A DNA stretch of 64,000 nucleotides from Brucella gallinifaecis (GTDB lineage Bacteria; Pseudomonadota; Alphaproteobacteria; Rhizobiales; Rhizobiaceae): NCBI RefSeq assembly GCF_006476605.1, contig NZ_ML636807.1:62001-126000 (forward strand), read 5' to 3'. The translations under genes were made by a program, and so were the position numbers. Position 1 is the first letter of the stretch. Every line of letters begins with the position of its first letter. This document shows positions 56,364 through 64,000 of the stretch, piece after piece. The notes under the pieces were generated by a model. That model saw only the letters and a program-made list of their open reading frames with translations. It had not been told where the DNA came from and made no database searches.

Positions 56364-58631
56364 TTAAGCTGGCTGCTTTAACAGCCGCAGCGCATTGATT
56401 GTCACCAGAACGGTTGCCCCCGTATCGGCCAGAATTGCAGGCCAGAGACCCGTAATTCCCAAAACCGTGGTTACAAGAAACACGGCTTTCAGCCCAAGCG
56501 CGATTGCAATGTTCTGATGAATATTGCGCATGGTCCGCTTGGAAAGATCGACCATCGCAGCCACATCTCCCACACGCCCATGCAGCACGGCTGCATCAGC
56601 CGTTTCCAGCGCCACATCAGTGCCACCGCCCATGGCAATGCCCACATCGGCTGCGGCAAGTGCCGGTGCATCATTGATACCGTCGCCGACCTTGGCGACA
56701 ATCTGGCCTTCATTGCGCAGCTCACCGACGATCCGCTGCTTATCTTCGGGCAGAAGTTCAGCCCGCACCTCAATATCAATATCCTTACCAATAGCGTCCG
56801 CTGTGCGGCGATTATCGCCCGTCAGCATGATGGTACGGATACCGGCAGCTTTGAGTGTCTTCAGTCCTGCAATTGCATCAGCACGCGGTTCATCGCGCAT
56901 GGCGATAGCACCCGCAATTTTGCCATCAGCAACAAGAACTGAAACCGTCTTGCCTTCATCGTTACAGGTTGCAATCTGCGCTGCCAGCTCTTCCGAAATA
57001 ACCGAGATTTCATTGGCAGCCTTGCGCGAACCAAGGAACAGCTCACCCCCGTCAGCCGTACCTGATACACCCTTGCCGCCATGCGCTTTACCTGTCGAAA
57101 CAGTTGAGAGTTTCAAACCACGCGCTTCGGATGCGCTCACAATCGCCAGCGCCAGCGGATGACTGGAACCGGCATCAAGGGACGCGGACAAACGCAGCAC
57201 TTCATCTGCCGAAAGTGATGCGGACAAAACATCTGTTACCTGTGGCTTGCCTTGCGTCAACGTGCCGGTCTTGTCGAAACAGGCTGTCGTGATCTTTCCG
57301 ATAGTCTCCAGCACTGCGCCCCCCTTCAACAGAAGTCCGCGCCGCGCACCAGCCGAAAGCGAAGCTGCAATGGCAGCAGGCGTCGAAATAACCAGCGCAC
57401 AGGGGCAACCGATCAGCAATATAGCCAGGCCCTTGTAAACCCATTCGCCCCATTCGCCACCAGCAACCAGCGGCGGTAAAATCGCAACCAGTGCCGCAAC
57501 CACGACAACACCCGGCGTATAATAGGTCGAAAACCGGTTGATAAAACGCTCAGTCGGTGCTTTCGCTTCCTGTGCTTCCTCAACCAGCCGTATAACACGT
57601 GCAATCGTGTTATCCTGTGCAGCAGCCGTCACTTTCACGCGCAGCAGGCCATCACCGTTGATGGTTCCGGCAAACACATTGTCGCCCACAGCTTTGCCAA
57701 CCGGCGTGCTTTCACCAGTCACCGGCGCTTCATCAATGGCGCTTTCGCCGGAAATAATCTCACCATCGGCAGGCATACGGTCGCCAGGACGCACGGCAAT
57801 CACATCGCCGACATTCAGCTCTTCCGCCGGCACTTCTTTCGTCGATCCATTGCTTTCAAGAAAAGCGGTCTTCGGCACCAGCGCGGTCAGCGACTGGATG
57901 CTGTCACGCGCTTTGCCAGCCGCCACACCTTCCAGCAATTCGCCAACCAGAAACAAAAACACGACAGCCGCGGCTTCTTCCGTTGCCCCAATAATGACCG
58001 CCCCGATCGCCGCAATGGTCATCAGCATTTCAATGGAAAAAGGCGTGCCATTGATCGCCGCCGAATAAGCACGTCTTGCAATCGGAATAAGACCGATCAG
58101 CATGGCCGCCGTGAAAGCCCATAATGCAATTGGCGGATAAAGATGTCCGATAATATAAGCCAGCACCAGACCGCCGCCACAGGCAAGCATCATCTGGCCC
58201 TTGTCGCTCTGCCACCAGCGCTTTGGCTTTGCTTGTTTCACCGGCCTGAATGTTGTATCAAGAGCCGATTGCACACTGGCCTTGTATCCCAGTGCTGAAA
58301 CTTTTTCCGCAATCTCATCAGAGCGCGATGAACCATCATGATTGACAGTCATGGTACTATTGGTCACGGAAACCGAAACATCCTGAACCCCACGGATGCG
58401 CCGCACAGCCGTATCAATCTTGGTCGCACAGGACGCGCAATCCATCCCCTCCACAAGAAAACGGAAACTGTCAGCGCTTGCAATAATCTGCTTTGCTTCC
58501 GGCTCCTCGTGATCATGGCCATGGTCGTGATGATCATGATCATGACCGTCACAAGCCGCATGTTCGTGGCTATGTTCATGATCGTGATCATGTTGTTTGG
58601 CGCGTTCGGTATGGTTCATCATCTGCCCCAA
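56364..58631 (-). CDS. zntA: Zn/Cd/Pb-exporting P1B-type ATPase
   Basis: A 755-residue metal pump. A His/Asp-rich N-terminal tail (about residues 13-45, many HDH repeats and one Cys) is followed by an HMA domain with MDCASCATK (near 64-72). Eight membrane helices carry the GCPCALVIST metal site; the phosphorylation motif DKTGTLTQGKP, GDGINDAPALAAADVGIAMG (in parts) and the P-type hinge follow. The CPC and the Asp/His-rich tail point to Zn, Cd or Pb rather than Cu. Divergent from a MerR-family regulator. Starts at 58622 or 58619 are also possible. Confidence 0.93.
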   Translation of the reverse strand: MGQMMNHTERAKQHDHDHEHSHEHAACDGHDHDHHDHGHDHEEPEAKQIIASADSFRFLVEGMDCASCATKIDTAVRRIRGVQDVSVSVTNSTMTVNHDGSSRSDEIAEKVSALGYKASVQSALDTTFRPVKQAKPKRWWQSDKGQMMLACGGGLVLAYIIGHLYPPIALWAFTAAMLIGLIPIARRAYSAAINGTPFSIEMLMTIAAIGAVIIGATEEAAAVVFLFLVGELLEGVAAGKARDSIQSLTALVPKTAFLESNGSTKEVPAEELNVGDVIAVRPGDRMPADGEIISGESAIDEAPVTGESTPVGKAVGDNVFAGTINGDGLLRVKVTAAAQDNTIARVIRLVEEAQEAKAPTERFINRFSTYYTPGVVVVAALVAILPPLVAGGEWGEWVYKGLAILLIGCPCALVISTPAAIAASLSAGARRGLLLKGGAVLETIGKITTACFDKTGTLTQGKPQVTDVLSASLSADEVLRLSASLDAGSSHPLALAIVSASEARGLKLSTVSTGKAHGGKGVSGTADGGELFLGSRKAANEISVISEELAAQIATCNDEGKTVSVLVADGKIAGAIAMRDEPRADAIAGLKTLKAAGIRTIMLTGDNRRTADAIGKDIDIEVRAELLPEDKQRIVGELRNEGQIVAKVGDGINDAPALAAADVGIAMGGGTDVALETADAAVLHGRVGDVAAMVDLSKRTMRNIHQNIAIALGLKAVFLVTTVLGITGLWPAILADTGATVLVTINALRLLKQPA

Positions 58632-58683
58632 AAATTGCCCAGAAATATCTGGTGCGGGTTCGCACTTGAATTATCTGAAACAA

Positions 58684-58714
58684 GGTCTACATCCTCTAGT
58701 GACTAGAGGAGCAA
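58684..58714 (-). promoter_or_regulatory. MerR-type promoter and operator of zntA
   Basis: On the minus strand TTGCTC (58709-58714), a 19-base spacer and TAGACC (58684-58689). The spacer holds the perfect dyad CCTCTAG-TGA-CTAGAGG (58693-58709). The over-long spacer with a central dyad is the hallmark of MerR-family promoters such as P-zntA, activated by DNA distortion on metal binding. Confidence 0.88.
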
Positions 58715-58721
58715 GCAGAAA

Positions 58722-59147
58722 ATGAACCAAAATGTTCCGATTGGCGAAGCATCAAAAGCCAGTGGTGTAAAAGTGCCAACCATCCGCTATTATGAGCAAA
58801 TCGGGCTTTTGCCGTCACCTCCACGCACAGAAGGCAATCGACGCCTTTATGACAAAACTGATATTCAGCGGCTTTTATTTATCCGCCATGCGCGGGATCT
58901 GGGCTTTGAAGTGGATGCAATCCGCACACTTCTCAACCTTCAGGATAATCCCGACCAGTCCTGCGCAGCAGCTGATTCCATTGCACGCATGCGTCTGGTT
59001 GATGTTGAAAATCGCATCGCAAAACTGATGTCATTGAAGACGGAACTGCTGCGCATGCTCGATTGCACAGCCCATGGCCGCATTGACCAGTGCCGGGTCA
59101 TTGAAATCCTTGGCAATCACGATGAATGCCTGCATCCGCAGCATTAA
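58722..59147 (+). CDS. MerR-family metal-responsive regulator (ZntR/CadR-like)
   Basis: A 141-residue regulator with an N-terminal winged helix-turn-helix (PIGEASKASGVKVPTIRYYEQIGLLP) and a dimerisation coiled coil. It has cysteines at SCAAADS, LDCTAHGRIDQC and DECLHPQH. The C-terminal Cys/His tail resembles Zn/Cd/Pb sensors. An AGGAG inside the operator serves as ribosome site, so operator binding would also repress the gene. It should activate the divergent zntA. Confidence 0.92.
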   Translation: MNQNVPIGEASKASGVKVPTIRYYEQIGLLPSPPRTEGNRRLYDKTDIQRLLFIRHARDLGFEVDAIRTLLNLQDNPDQSCAAADSIARMRLVDVENRIAKLMSLKTELLRMLDCTAHGRIDQCRVIEILGNHDECLHPQH

Positions 59148-59159
59148 AATTCAGCTATC

Positions 59160-59975
59160 TTACTGAATTTTCTCAAACCGCGACGCCTCGATTTTCAACG
59201 TTCCAAGCTGCGTACCTATGCGCGCCACCAACGGCGCATAGATGCCGGAATTGCCAAGCGAAGCAAAAGAGATCGTGATCTTGCTGCGATTGGCAAGATA
59301 ATCAATGGCTTTCTTGCCCTTCTGATAACCGGCAAGTGGCACGAACTTGGCTGAACAGATAACAGATTCACCGGTAAATCCTTTGGTGGTAAAGGATTCC
59401 GTGCCATTGAAACTAAGATGGATGTCGGCACGGGTCTGACCGTCAAAAACGCGCAATATACGATTACAAACCGCTTTCGGATCTCTGGTCGGGATCATCA
59501 GCGCACTCAGCGGATCGCTGACATTGATAAGATCCTGTGGCGTTATTTCCACCCATGGTTCGCGCTTTTTCACCGGGGGCACATTCTCGGAAGAGGTTAC
59601 ATTGCCACCGGAAAAACCTATCTTGGTGCTTTTGTTCTTGCGCCCGTGCTTATAGGCCAGATCAAAGGCAGACGGCGTCACTTTGTTCTGATTGGCACGA
59701 CCAGCCACATAGACTGTACCATCCGTATCATCAAAAACCCGGGCAATGCCGGACGTCTTGAAACGGCCATTAACGCCATAATTGGCCCCTTTGACGATGG
59801 TTTCTATAGCTGAACGGGCGATGGAAAGGCCAAATATCGAAATATCATATTCTGTCCGGTAAAGATCATCTGCATGGGTGGAACTCACGACAGAAACACT
59901 TGCAATCGTCAGTCCGCTCAGCAATGCAATACCGCGCACTGCGAACGGCTTCCAGAAATACAATTGCCTGATCAT
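59160..59975 (-). CDS. DUF3108 exported protein
   Basis: A 271-residue protein with a signal peptide (hydrophobic to about residue 30, cleavage near THADD). A DUF3108 domain follows with YRTEYDISIFGLSIARSA, FKTSGIARVFDDTDG, DPLSALMIP and RVFDGQTRADIHLSF. The family is periplasmic and of unknown function. ATG 59975 (MIRQLYFW) is preferred to 60002. It is convergent with the MerR gene, 12 bp away. Confidence 0.86.
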   Translation of the reverse strand: MIRQLYFWKPFAVRGIALLSGLTIASVSVVSSTHADDLYRTEYDISIFGLSIARSAIETIVKGANYGVNGRFKTSGIARVFDDTDGTVYVAGRANQNKVTPSAFDLAYKHGRKNKSTKIGFSGGNVTSSENVPPVKKREPWVEITPQDLINVSDPLSALMIPTRDPKAVCNRILRVFDGQTRADIHLSFNGTESFTTKGFTGESVICSAKFVPLAGYQKGKKAIDYLANRSKITISFASLGNSGIYAPLVARIGTQLGTLKIEASRFEKIQ

Positions 59976-60358
59976 GCCAGATTTTCCTTTCAAACCTTGC
60001 ACCCGTCTGCAAACCGATTCTACTTCCGGACAGATACACTGTCTTGTCCTTACAGCTCAAAATCTGCAGCAACATCCTGTCATATTCCCGATTATAGCCT
60101 TGTCGAACAGAGAAAACGGGCAAAGTTATGATCGGGCAAAGCGTCAATCGCCACAAAACGCCGTAAATAAGCGCCTTTAGGCTCTCGCAGCGGAATCTGT
60201 CTTGACTGTTTTCTCTCCTGTCACTATAGAAACGCGACTTTCCCAATAGGCCGCCTGTCCGAAATCGCGCGCCAGCAGCATTAAAACTGCTTTGATTGCT
60301 ATGAATTCGGACATTCGAGTCGGGGCCTGAGAAACAAAAATTTGAAGGTGAGACCAAA
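59976..60358. promoter_or_regulatory. DUF3108-rpmB divergent region
   Basis: A 383-bp gap with the rpmB promoter at 60202-60230 and an about 120-base leader. The ORFs on the minus strand here overlap the promoter and carry no recognisable domain. No RNA family recognised. Confidence 0.5.
60202..60230 (+). promoter_or_regulatory. Sigma-70-type promoter of rpmB
   Basis: TTGACT (60202-60207), 17 bases, TATAGA (60225-60230). The best housekeeping promoter in the window, giving a leader of about 120 bases before the rpmB ATG. Confidence 0.8.
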
Positions 60359-60652
60359 ATGTCCCGCGCTTGTGAATTGACCGGCACCTCGGTCCAGTAC
60401 GGCAATAATGTAAGCCACGCGAACAACCGTACGCGTCGTCGCTTTTTGCCAAACCTCTGCAACGTTACGCTTATGTCCGAAGCACTCGGCCAGAGCTACC
60501 GTCTTCGCGTTTCCGCTTCGGCTCTGCGTTCGGTTGAGCATCGCGGTGGCCTTGATGCTTTCCTCGTCAAGTCAAATGACAAGGAACTCTCGCAGCGTGC
60601 ACGCCTGCTGAAGCGTCAGATCGTGAAGAAGCAGGCTGAACTTGCTGCATAA
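60359..60652 (+). CDS. rpmB: Large ribosomal subunit protein bL28
   Basis: A 97-residue ribosomal protein: [33 protein letters not shown] and [22 protein letters not shown] (in parts). It binds 23S rRNA in the 50S subunit. GAAGGTGAGACCAAA precedes the ATG. A good terminator follows. Confidence 0.97.
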   Translation: MSRACELTGTSVQYGNNVSHANNRTRRRFLPNLCNVTLMSEALGQSYRLRVSASALRSVEHRGGLDAFLVKSNDKELSQRARLLKRQIVKKQAELAA

Positions 60653-60676
60653 GCAATCAGCTTTTTAAGTTTAGAC

Positions 60677-60706
60677 AAAAAAGGCTGGCTTGCGTCAGCC
60701 TTTTTT
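60677..60706 (+). terminator. rpmB terminator
   Basis: AAAAAAGGCTG and CAGCCTTTTTT form an 11-bp stem, with a T run, 24 bp after the rpmB stop and 27 bp before the yhhQ start. Confidence 0.9.
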
Positions 60707-60707
60707 A

Positions 60708-60733
60708 CTGGTGACATCACCCAGGATAAAAAA
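60708..60733 (+). promoter_or_regulatory. Hairpin with A-rich tail over the yhhQ ribosome site
   Basis: CTGG-TGACATCAC-CCAG (60708-60724) is followed by GATAAAAAAA and the ATG. The Shine-Dalgarno AGGA (60723-60726) sits in the 3' arm. Short stem plus A-rich tail recalls preQ1-I riboswitches, which often control this transporter, but the conserved loop is not clearly present. Confidence 0.3.
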
Positions 60734-61375
60734 ATGTTTTATGCAAGCCCTGCTTTGTCCCGGCTTTTGCCGGCCATATTGTGCATGTGCGCAGCCGTTG
60801 CTGCCTCCAATATTCTTGTACAATATCCATTCGAGCATTTTGGCCTCGGCGAGTTGCTCACCTATGGTGCCTTTACCTATCCCTTTGCTTTTCTCGTCAA
60901 TGATTTGACCAATCGTCGCTTTGGCCCTGCTGCGGCACGCAAAGTCGTCTATTTTGGCTTTGTGCTGGGTGTTATTATGTCAATCTGGCTGGCAACACCG
61001 CGGATTGCCATTGCATCCGGTTCGGCATTTCTGATTGCTCAATTAATGGATATCACGGTCTTCAATAGACTACGCCAAAAGACATGGTGGAAAGCACCTT
61101 TTGCAGCGGCCATGTTCGGCTCGATTGTCGATACGCTGCTGTTTTTCTCCATCGCTTTTGCCGCAAGCTTTGCATGGATCGATGCCATGACCGGCCTGCC
61201 CGATTCATCATTGTCCGATCCCGCAACCTTCCTTGGCCTTGGAATGCCCCTATGGGCCTCACTGGCCATCGGCGACTTCTTTGTAAAGGTTGTCATGGGC
61301 ACGCTGATGCTTGTGCCCTATGGCGCTATTCTGGCGATTTTTGCGCCTGCGCTTTATGCACCGGATCGTAAATGA
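60734..61375 (+). CDS. yhhQ: Queuosine precursor transporter (YhhQ/VUT family)
   Basis: A 213-residue, six-helix protein of the VUT_1/ECF-like family (COG1738). ASNILVQYP, GAFTYPFAFLVNDLTNRRFGPAAARKVVY (in part) and FGSIVDTLLFFSIAF are typical. Members import preQ0/preQ1 for tRNA queuosine. No que genes are in the window. AGGA precedes the ATG; the stop lies inside the following terminator. Confidence 0.9.
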   Translation: MFYASPALSRLLPAILCMCAAVAASNILVQYPFEHFGLGELLTYGAFTYPFAFLVNDLTNRRFGPAAARKVVYFGFVLGVIMSIWLATPRIAIASGSAFLIAQLMDITVFNRLRQKTWWKAPFAAAMFGSIVDTLLFFSIAFAASFAWIDAMTGLPDSSLSDPATFLGLGMPLWASLAIGDFFVKVVMGTLMLVPYGAILAIFAPALYAPDRK

Positions 61376-61400
61376 AAGGGGCCTGAAGACCCCTTTCATT
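61371..61400. terminator. Bidirectional terminator between yhhQ and cobT
   Basis: AATGAAAGGGG and CCCCTTTCATT form a perfect 11-bp stem around an eight-base loop. It overlaps the yhhQ stop and lies just before the cobT stop on the other strand. Confidence 0.88.
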
Positions 61401-61409
61401 TATCCAGTC

Positions 61410-63320
61410 TTATCTGCCTGAACGCCTGCGTCCCCGCCCGGCTCCACCTGCACCCTGTTCTTCAAACAGGGATGCAAGCTGTTCGGTCATTGCACCGGCA
61501 AGCTCTTCAGCATCCACAATAGTGACGGCCCGCTGATAATAGCGTGTCACATCATGGCCAATACCAATGGCAATCAGTTCAACCGGCGAACGCGTTTCGA
61601 TCTCTTCGATGACAGCACGCAAGTGGCGTTCAAGATAATTGCCCGGATTGACCGAAAGTGTTGAATCATCCACCGGCGCACCATCGGAAATCATCATCAT
61701 GATCTTGCGCTGCTCAGGCCGTGCCAAAAGGCGCTGATGCGCCCAGATCAGCGCTTCACCATCGATATTTTCTTTAAGCAGACCTTCGCGCATCATCAGA
61801 CCAAGATTACGCCGTGCACGACGCCATGGCGCATCAGCCTTTTTATAGATGATATGGCGCAAATCATTGAGACGACCCGGATTGGACGGCTTGCCACGAC
61901 CAAGCCATGCCTCGCGTGACTGTCCGCCCTTCCATGCCTTGGTGGTAAAGCCCAATATTTCGACTTTCACCCCGCAGCGTTCCAGCGTTCGCGCCAGAAT
62001 ATCGGCGCATGTTGCAGCAACGGTAATCGGACGCCCACGCATCGAGCCGGAATTATCAATCACCAGCGTCACAACCGTATCGCGAAAATCCGTATCGCGC
62101 TCCATCTTGTAGGAAAGCGGCTGTGTCGGATCGATCACGATACGCACCAGACGCGCACTGTCGAGATACCCCTCTTCCAGATCAAAATCCCACGAACGGT
62201 TCTGCTGTGCCATCAGGCGACGCTGCAACCGGTTGGCAAGCCTGCCAACAACACCTTGCAAATTGGAAAGCTGCTTGTCGAGAAAACCGCGCAGACGATC
62301 AAGCTCTGCTTCATCACATAAATCCGTGGCCTCAATCTCTTCATCAAATTCACGCGTGAAGACATTGTAATCGACATGCTCGGCGAAATTCGCAAAAGGC
62401 TGGTTCTGGCGGCGCGTGTCGCCCGGCGTTTCCGCGTCGACATCCTCATTGTCATCCATATCATCGGAAGCGGCGTCAGTGGCTTCCATTTCGCCCTGCT
62501 CGCCTTCTTCGCTGGAACTGTCCGATTCTTCGCTTTCCGCAGAATCAGAACCTTCCTGGCTTTCGTCGCCGCCTTCTTCGTTTTCGTCCTGCTCCGGCGT
62601 CTGCTCGTTATCTTCGTCCTGCTCGTCGCTCTGCTCTTCCTGAGAAAGCTCTTCAGCCATATCCATGGATGCCAGCATATCGCGCACTGTACGTGCAAAT
62701 GCCTGCTGATCTTCCAGATTATCGCCAAGACGTGCAAGTTCAGGGCCGGCCTTCTGCTCAATCCACTCGCGCCAGAGATCAAGCACAGAACCGGCTTCCA
62801 CCGGCGCCTTGCGGCCAGTCAGTTTTTCACGCAACAAAAGCGAGACAGCTTCCTCAAGTGGTGCATCATCCTTGTCGGTCACGCTCGAAAAATTGGCGCG
62901 GGCATATTTGTCAGCCAGCATCACCGAAAGGTTTTCCGCAACACCCGCCATGGCGCGGGCGCCAATGGCTTCCACACGCGCCTGCTCAACCGCATCATAG
63001 ATCGCACGGGCCTGCTTGCCTTCCGGCGCGAGGCTTGCGTGAATACGCGCATTGTGGCGTGCCTGACGCAGTGCCATGGAATCACCCAGGCCACGAGTAA
63101 CCGCAACATCATGCGCTGTCGGACGTTTTGGCAAATCAGGCAGACGGGCGCGGTTGGCGGTCAGTGCAGGACGATCATTACTGAAAGCCACTTCCAGTTC
63201 GTTCTCACCGGAAATGGCACGCATTGTAGCGGTCATCGCCCGCTTGAACGGCTCTGAATCCACTGGTCCGTTTGTGCGCTCGCGCGAATTATCGCCAATT
63301 CCTGACTTCTGGCCCGACAT
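61410..63320 (-). CDS. cobT: Cobaltochelatase subunit CobT
   Basis: CobT works with CobS and CobN in aerobic cobalt insertion into hydrogenobyrinate a,c-diamide. The 636-residue protein has an N-terminal helical part, a long Asp/Glu/Ser tract (about 235-305) and a C-terminal von Willebrand domain with [18 protein letters not shown] (DxSxS) and [12 protein letters not shown]. The Arg/Gly-rich end is RGRRRSGR. cobN is not in the window. A palindromic repeat separates it from cobS. Confidence 0.96.
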   Translation of the reverse strand: MSGQKSGIGDNSRERTNGPVDSEPFKRAMTATMRAISGENELEVAFSNDRPALTANRARLPDLPKRPTAHDVAVTRGLGDSMALRQARHNARIHASLAPEGKQARAIYDAVEQARVEAIGARAMAGVAENLSVMLADKYARANFSSVTDKDDAPLEEAVSLLLREKLTGRKAPVEAGSVLDLWREWIEQKAGPELARLGDNLEDQQAFARTVRDMLASMDMAEELSQEEQSDEQDEDNEQTPEQDENEEGGDESQEGSDSAESEESDSSSEEGEQGEMEATDAASDDMDDNEDVDAETPGDTRRQNQPFANFAEHVDYNVFTREFDEEIEATDLCDEAELDRLRGFLDKQLSNLQGVVGRLANRLQRRLMAQQNRSWDFDLEEGYLDSARLVRIVIDPTQPLSYKMERDTDFRDTVVTLVIDNSGSMRGRPITVAATCADILARTLERCGVKVEILGFTTKAWKGGQSREAWLGRGKPSNPGRLNDLRHIIYKKADAPWRRARRNLGLMMREGLLKENIDGEALIWAHQRLLARPEQRKIMMMISDGAPVDDSTLSVNPGNYLERHLRAVIEEIETRSPVELIAIGIGHDVTRYYQRAVTIVDAEELAGAMTEQLASLFEEQGAGGAGRGRRRSGR

Positions 63321-63344
63321 CTGCTTTTCCTGACTTTATATAAA

Positions 63345-63389
63345 GCATGTCGCGGAAAAGTGGGAACCGGTTTTCCGCTAACGACATGC
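63345..63389. repeat. Left-half palindromic repeat (J) between cobS and cobT
   Basis: GCATGTCG (63345-63352) and CGACATGC (63382-63389) are inverted, and the inner part CGGAAAAGTGGGAACCGG with TTTTCCG pairs further. It is the clean left-half unit without the right half. It would fold in a cobS-cobT message. Confidence 0.82.
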
Positions 63390-63435
63390 GTTAAATGCAC
63401 TGCCGCTCTTGATGAGCGACAAGCATCATCCAGCC

Positions 63436-64000
<565 letters not shown>

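Noticed and set aside
59866-60462. 198-codon minus-strand frame across DUF3108 and the rpmB leader
   Set aside because: Overlaps the certain rpmB promoter and start, and has no recognised domain.

Overview
The window is a core-chromosome segment from an alphaproteobacterium of the order Hyphomicrobiales, most likely family Brucellaceae. The strongest marker is a gene at 49870-50406 whose product closely matches the Brucella outer-membrane lipoprotein Omp19. Supporting signs are the mdh-sucCDAB-lpdA and sdhCDAB clusters, CtrA-type TTAA-N7-TTAA boxes before ftsE and ftsK, aerobic cobaltochelatase genes (cobS, cobT), and a scattered family of palindromic intergenic repeats like the Bru-RS / RIME elements of Brucella and rhizobia. 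By eye the base composition is near half G+C, lower than classical Brucella. A low-GC relative such as Pseudochrobactrum or Falsochrobactrum is therefore possible, but this is inference. I saw no tRNA or rRNA gene, CRISPR array, prophage or intact transposase.

Layout. 1-6.7 kb: gpsA (5' end only) and tsaD on the minus strand, divergent from hemC-hemD, a Mic60/mitofilin homologue and a HemY-like TPR protein, then a TerB-domain gene. 6.8-9.7 kb: an MFS transporter, an aquaporin and a small lipoprotein gene. 9.9-13.5 kb: ftsE-ftsX-ydcF-like-plsC behind a CtrA box. 13.7-21.4 kb: ppa (+), then xth, lolA, ftsK, amtB and tesB on the minus strand; amtB has a sigma-54-type promoter and ftsK a palindromic CtrA box. 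21.5-25.8 kb: a UbiH-family hydroxylase, an unidentified membrane protein, an OsmC-family protein, an exported Dabb-fold protein and a VOC protein. 26-29.4 kb: sdhCDAB (minus). 29.8-36 kb: a GNAT acetyltransferase, a membrane GGDEF protein, a MITE-like element, leuC, rplS, a DUF4260 gene, trmD and rimM. 36.1-37.1 kb: a XerC/XerD-type recombinase (+). 37.2-48.1 kb: the TCA block mdh-sucC-sucD-sucA-sucB-MAPEG-LysE-exported protein-lpdA (minus). 48.6-50.4 kb: zapE and omp19. 50.8-56.3 kb: dapF-mtaB-ftsY-yciB-gloB and an exported protein. 56.4-59.1 kb: a Zn/Cd/Pb P-type ATPase divergent from its MerR-family regulator. 59.2-64 kb: a DUF3108 protein, rpmB, a queuosine-precursor transporter, cobT and a partial cobS.

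How it fits together. Most genes are housekeeping: heme and tetrapyrrole synthesis, cell division and chromosome segregation, a nearly complete set of lower TCA-cycle enzymes, translation, tRNA modification and envelope maintenance. No novel multi-gene defence or mobile system was found. The most interesting items are small: repeat copies whose outer TAG supplies the stop codon of four unrelated genes; a 272-bp MITE-like element with 34-bp terminal inverted repeats; two CtrA boxes, one of which argues for a shorter FtsK; a sigma-54 promoter on an amtB that has no adjacent glnK; a MerR-type operator between zntA and its regulator; and Mic60 embedded in a heme-biosynthesis cluster.
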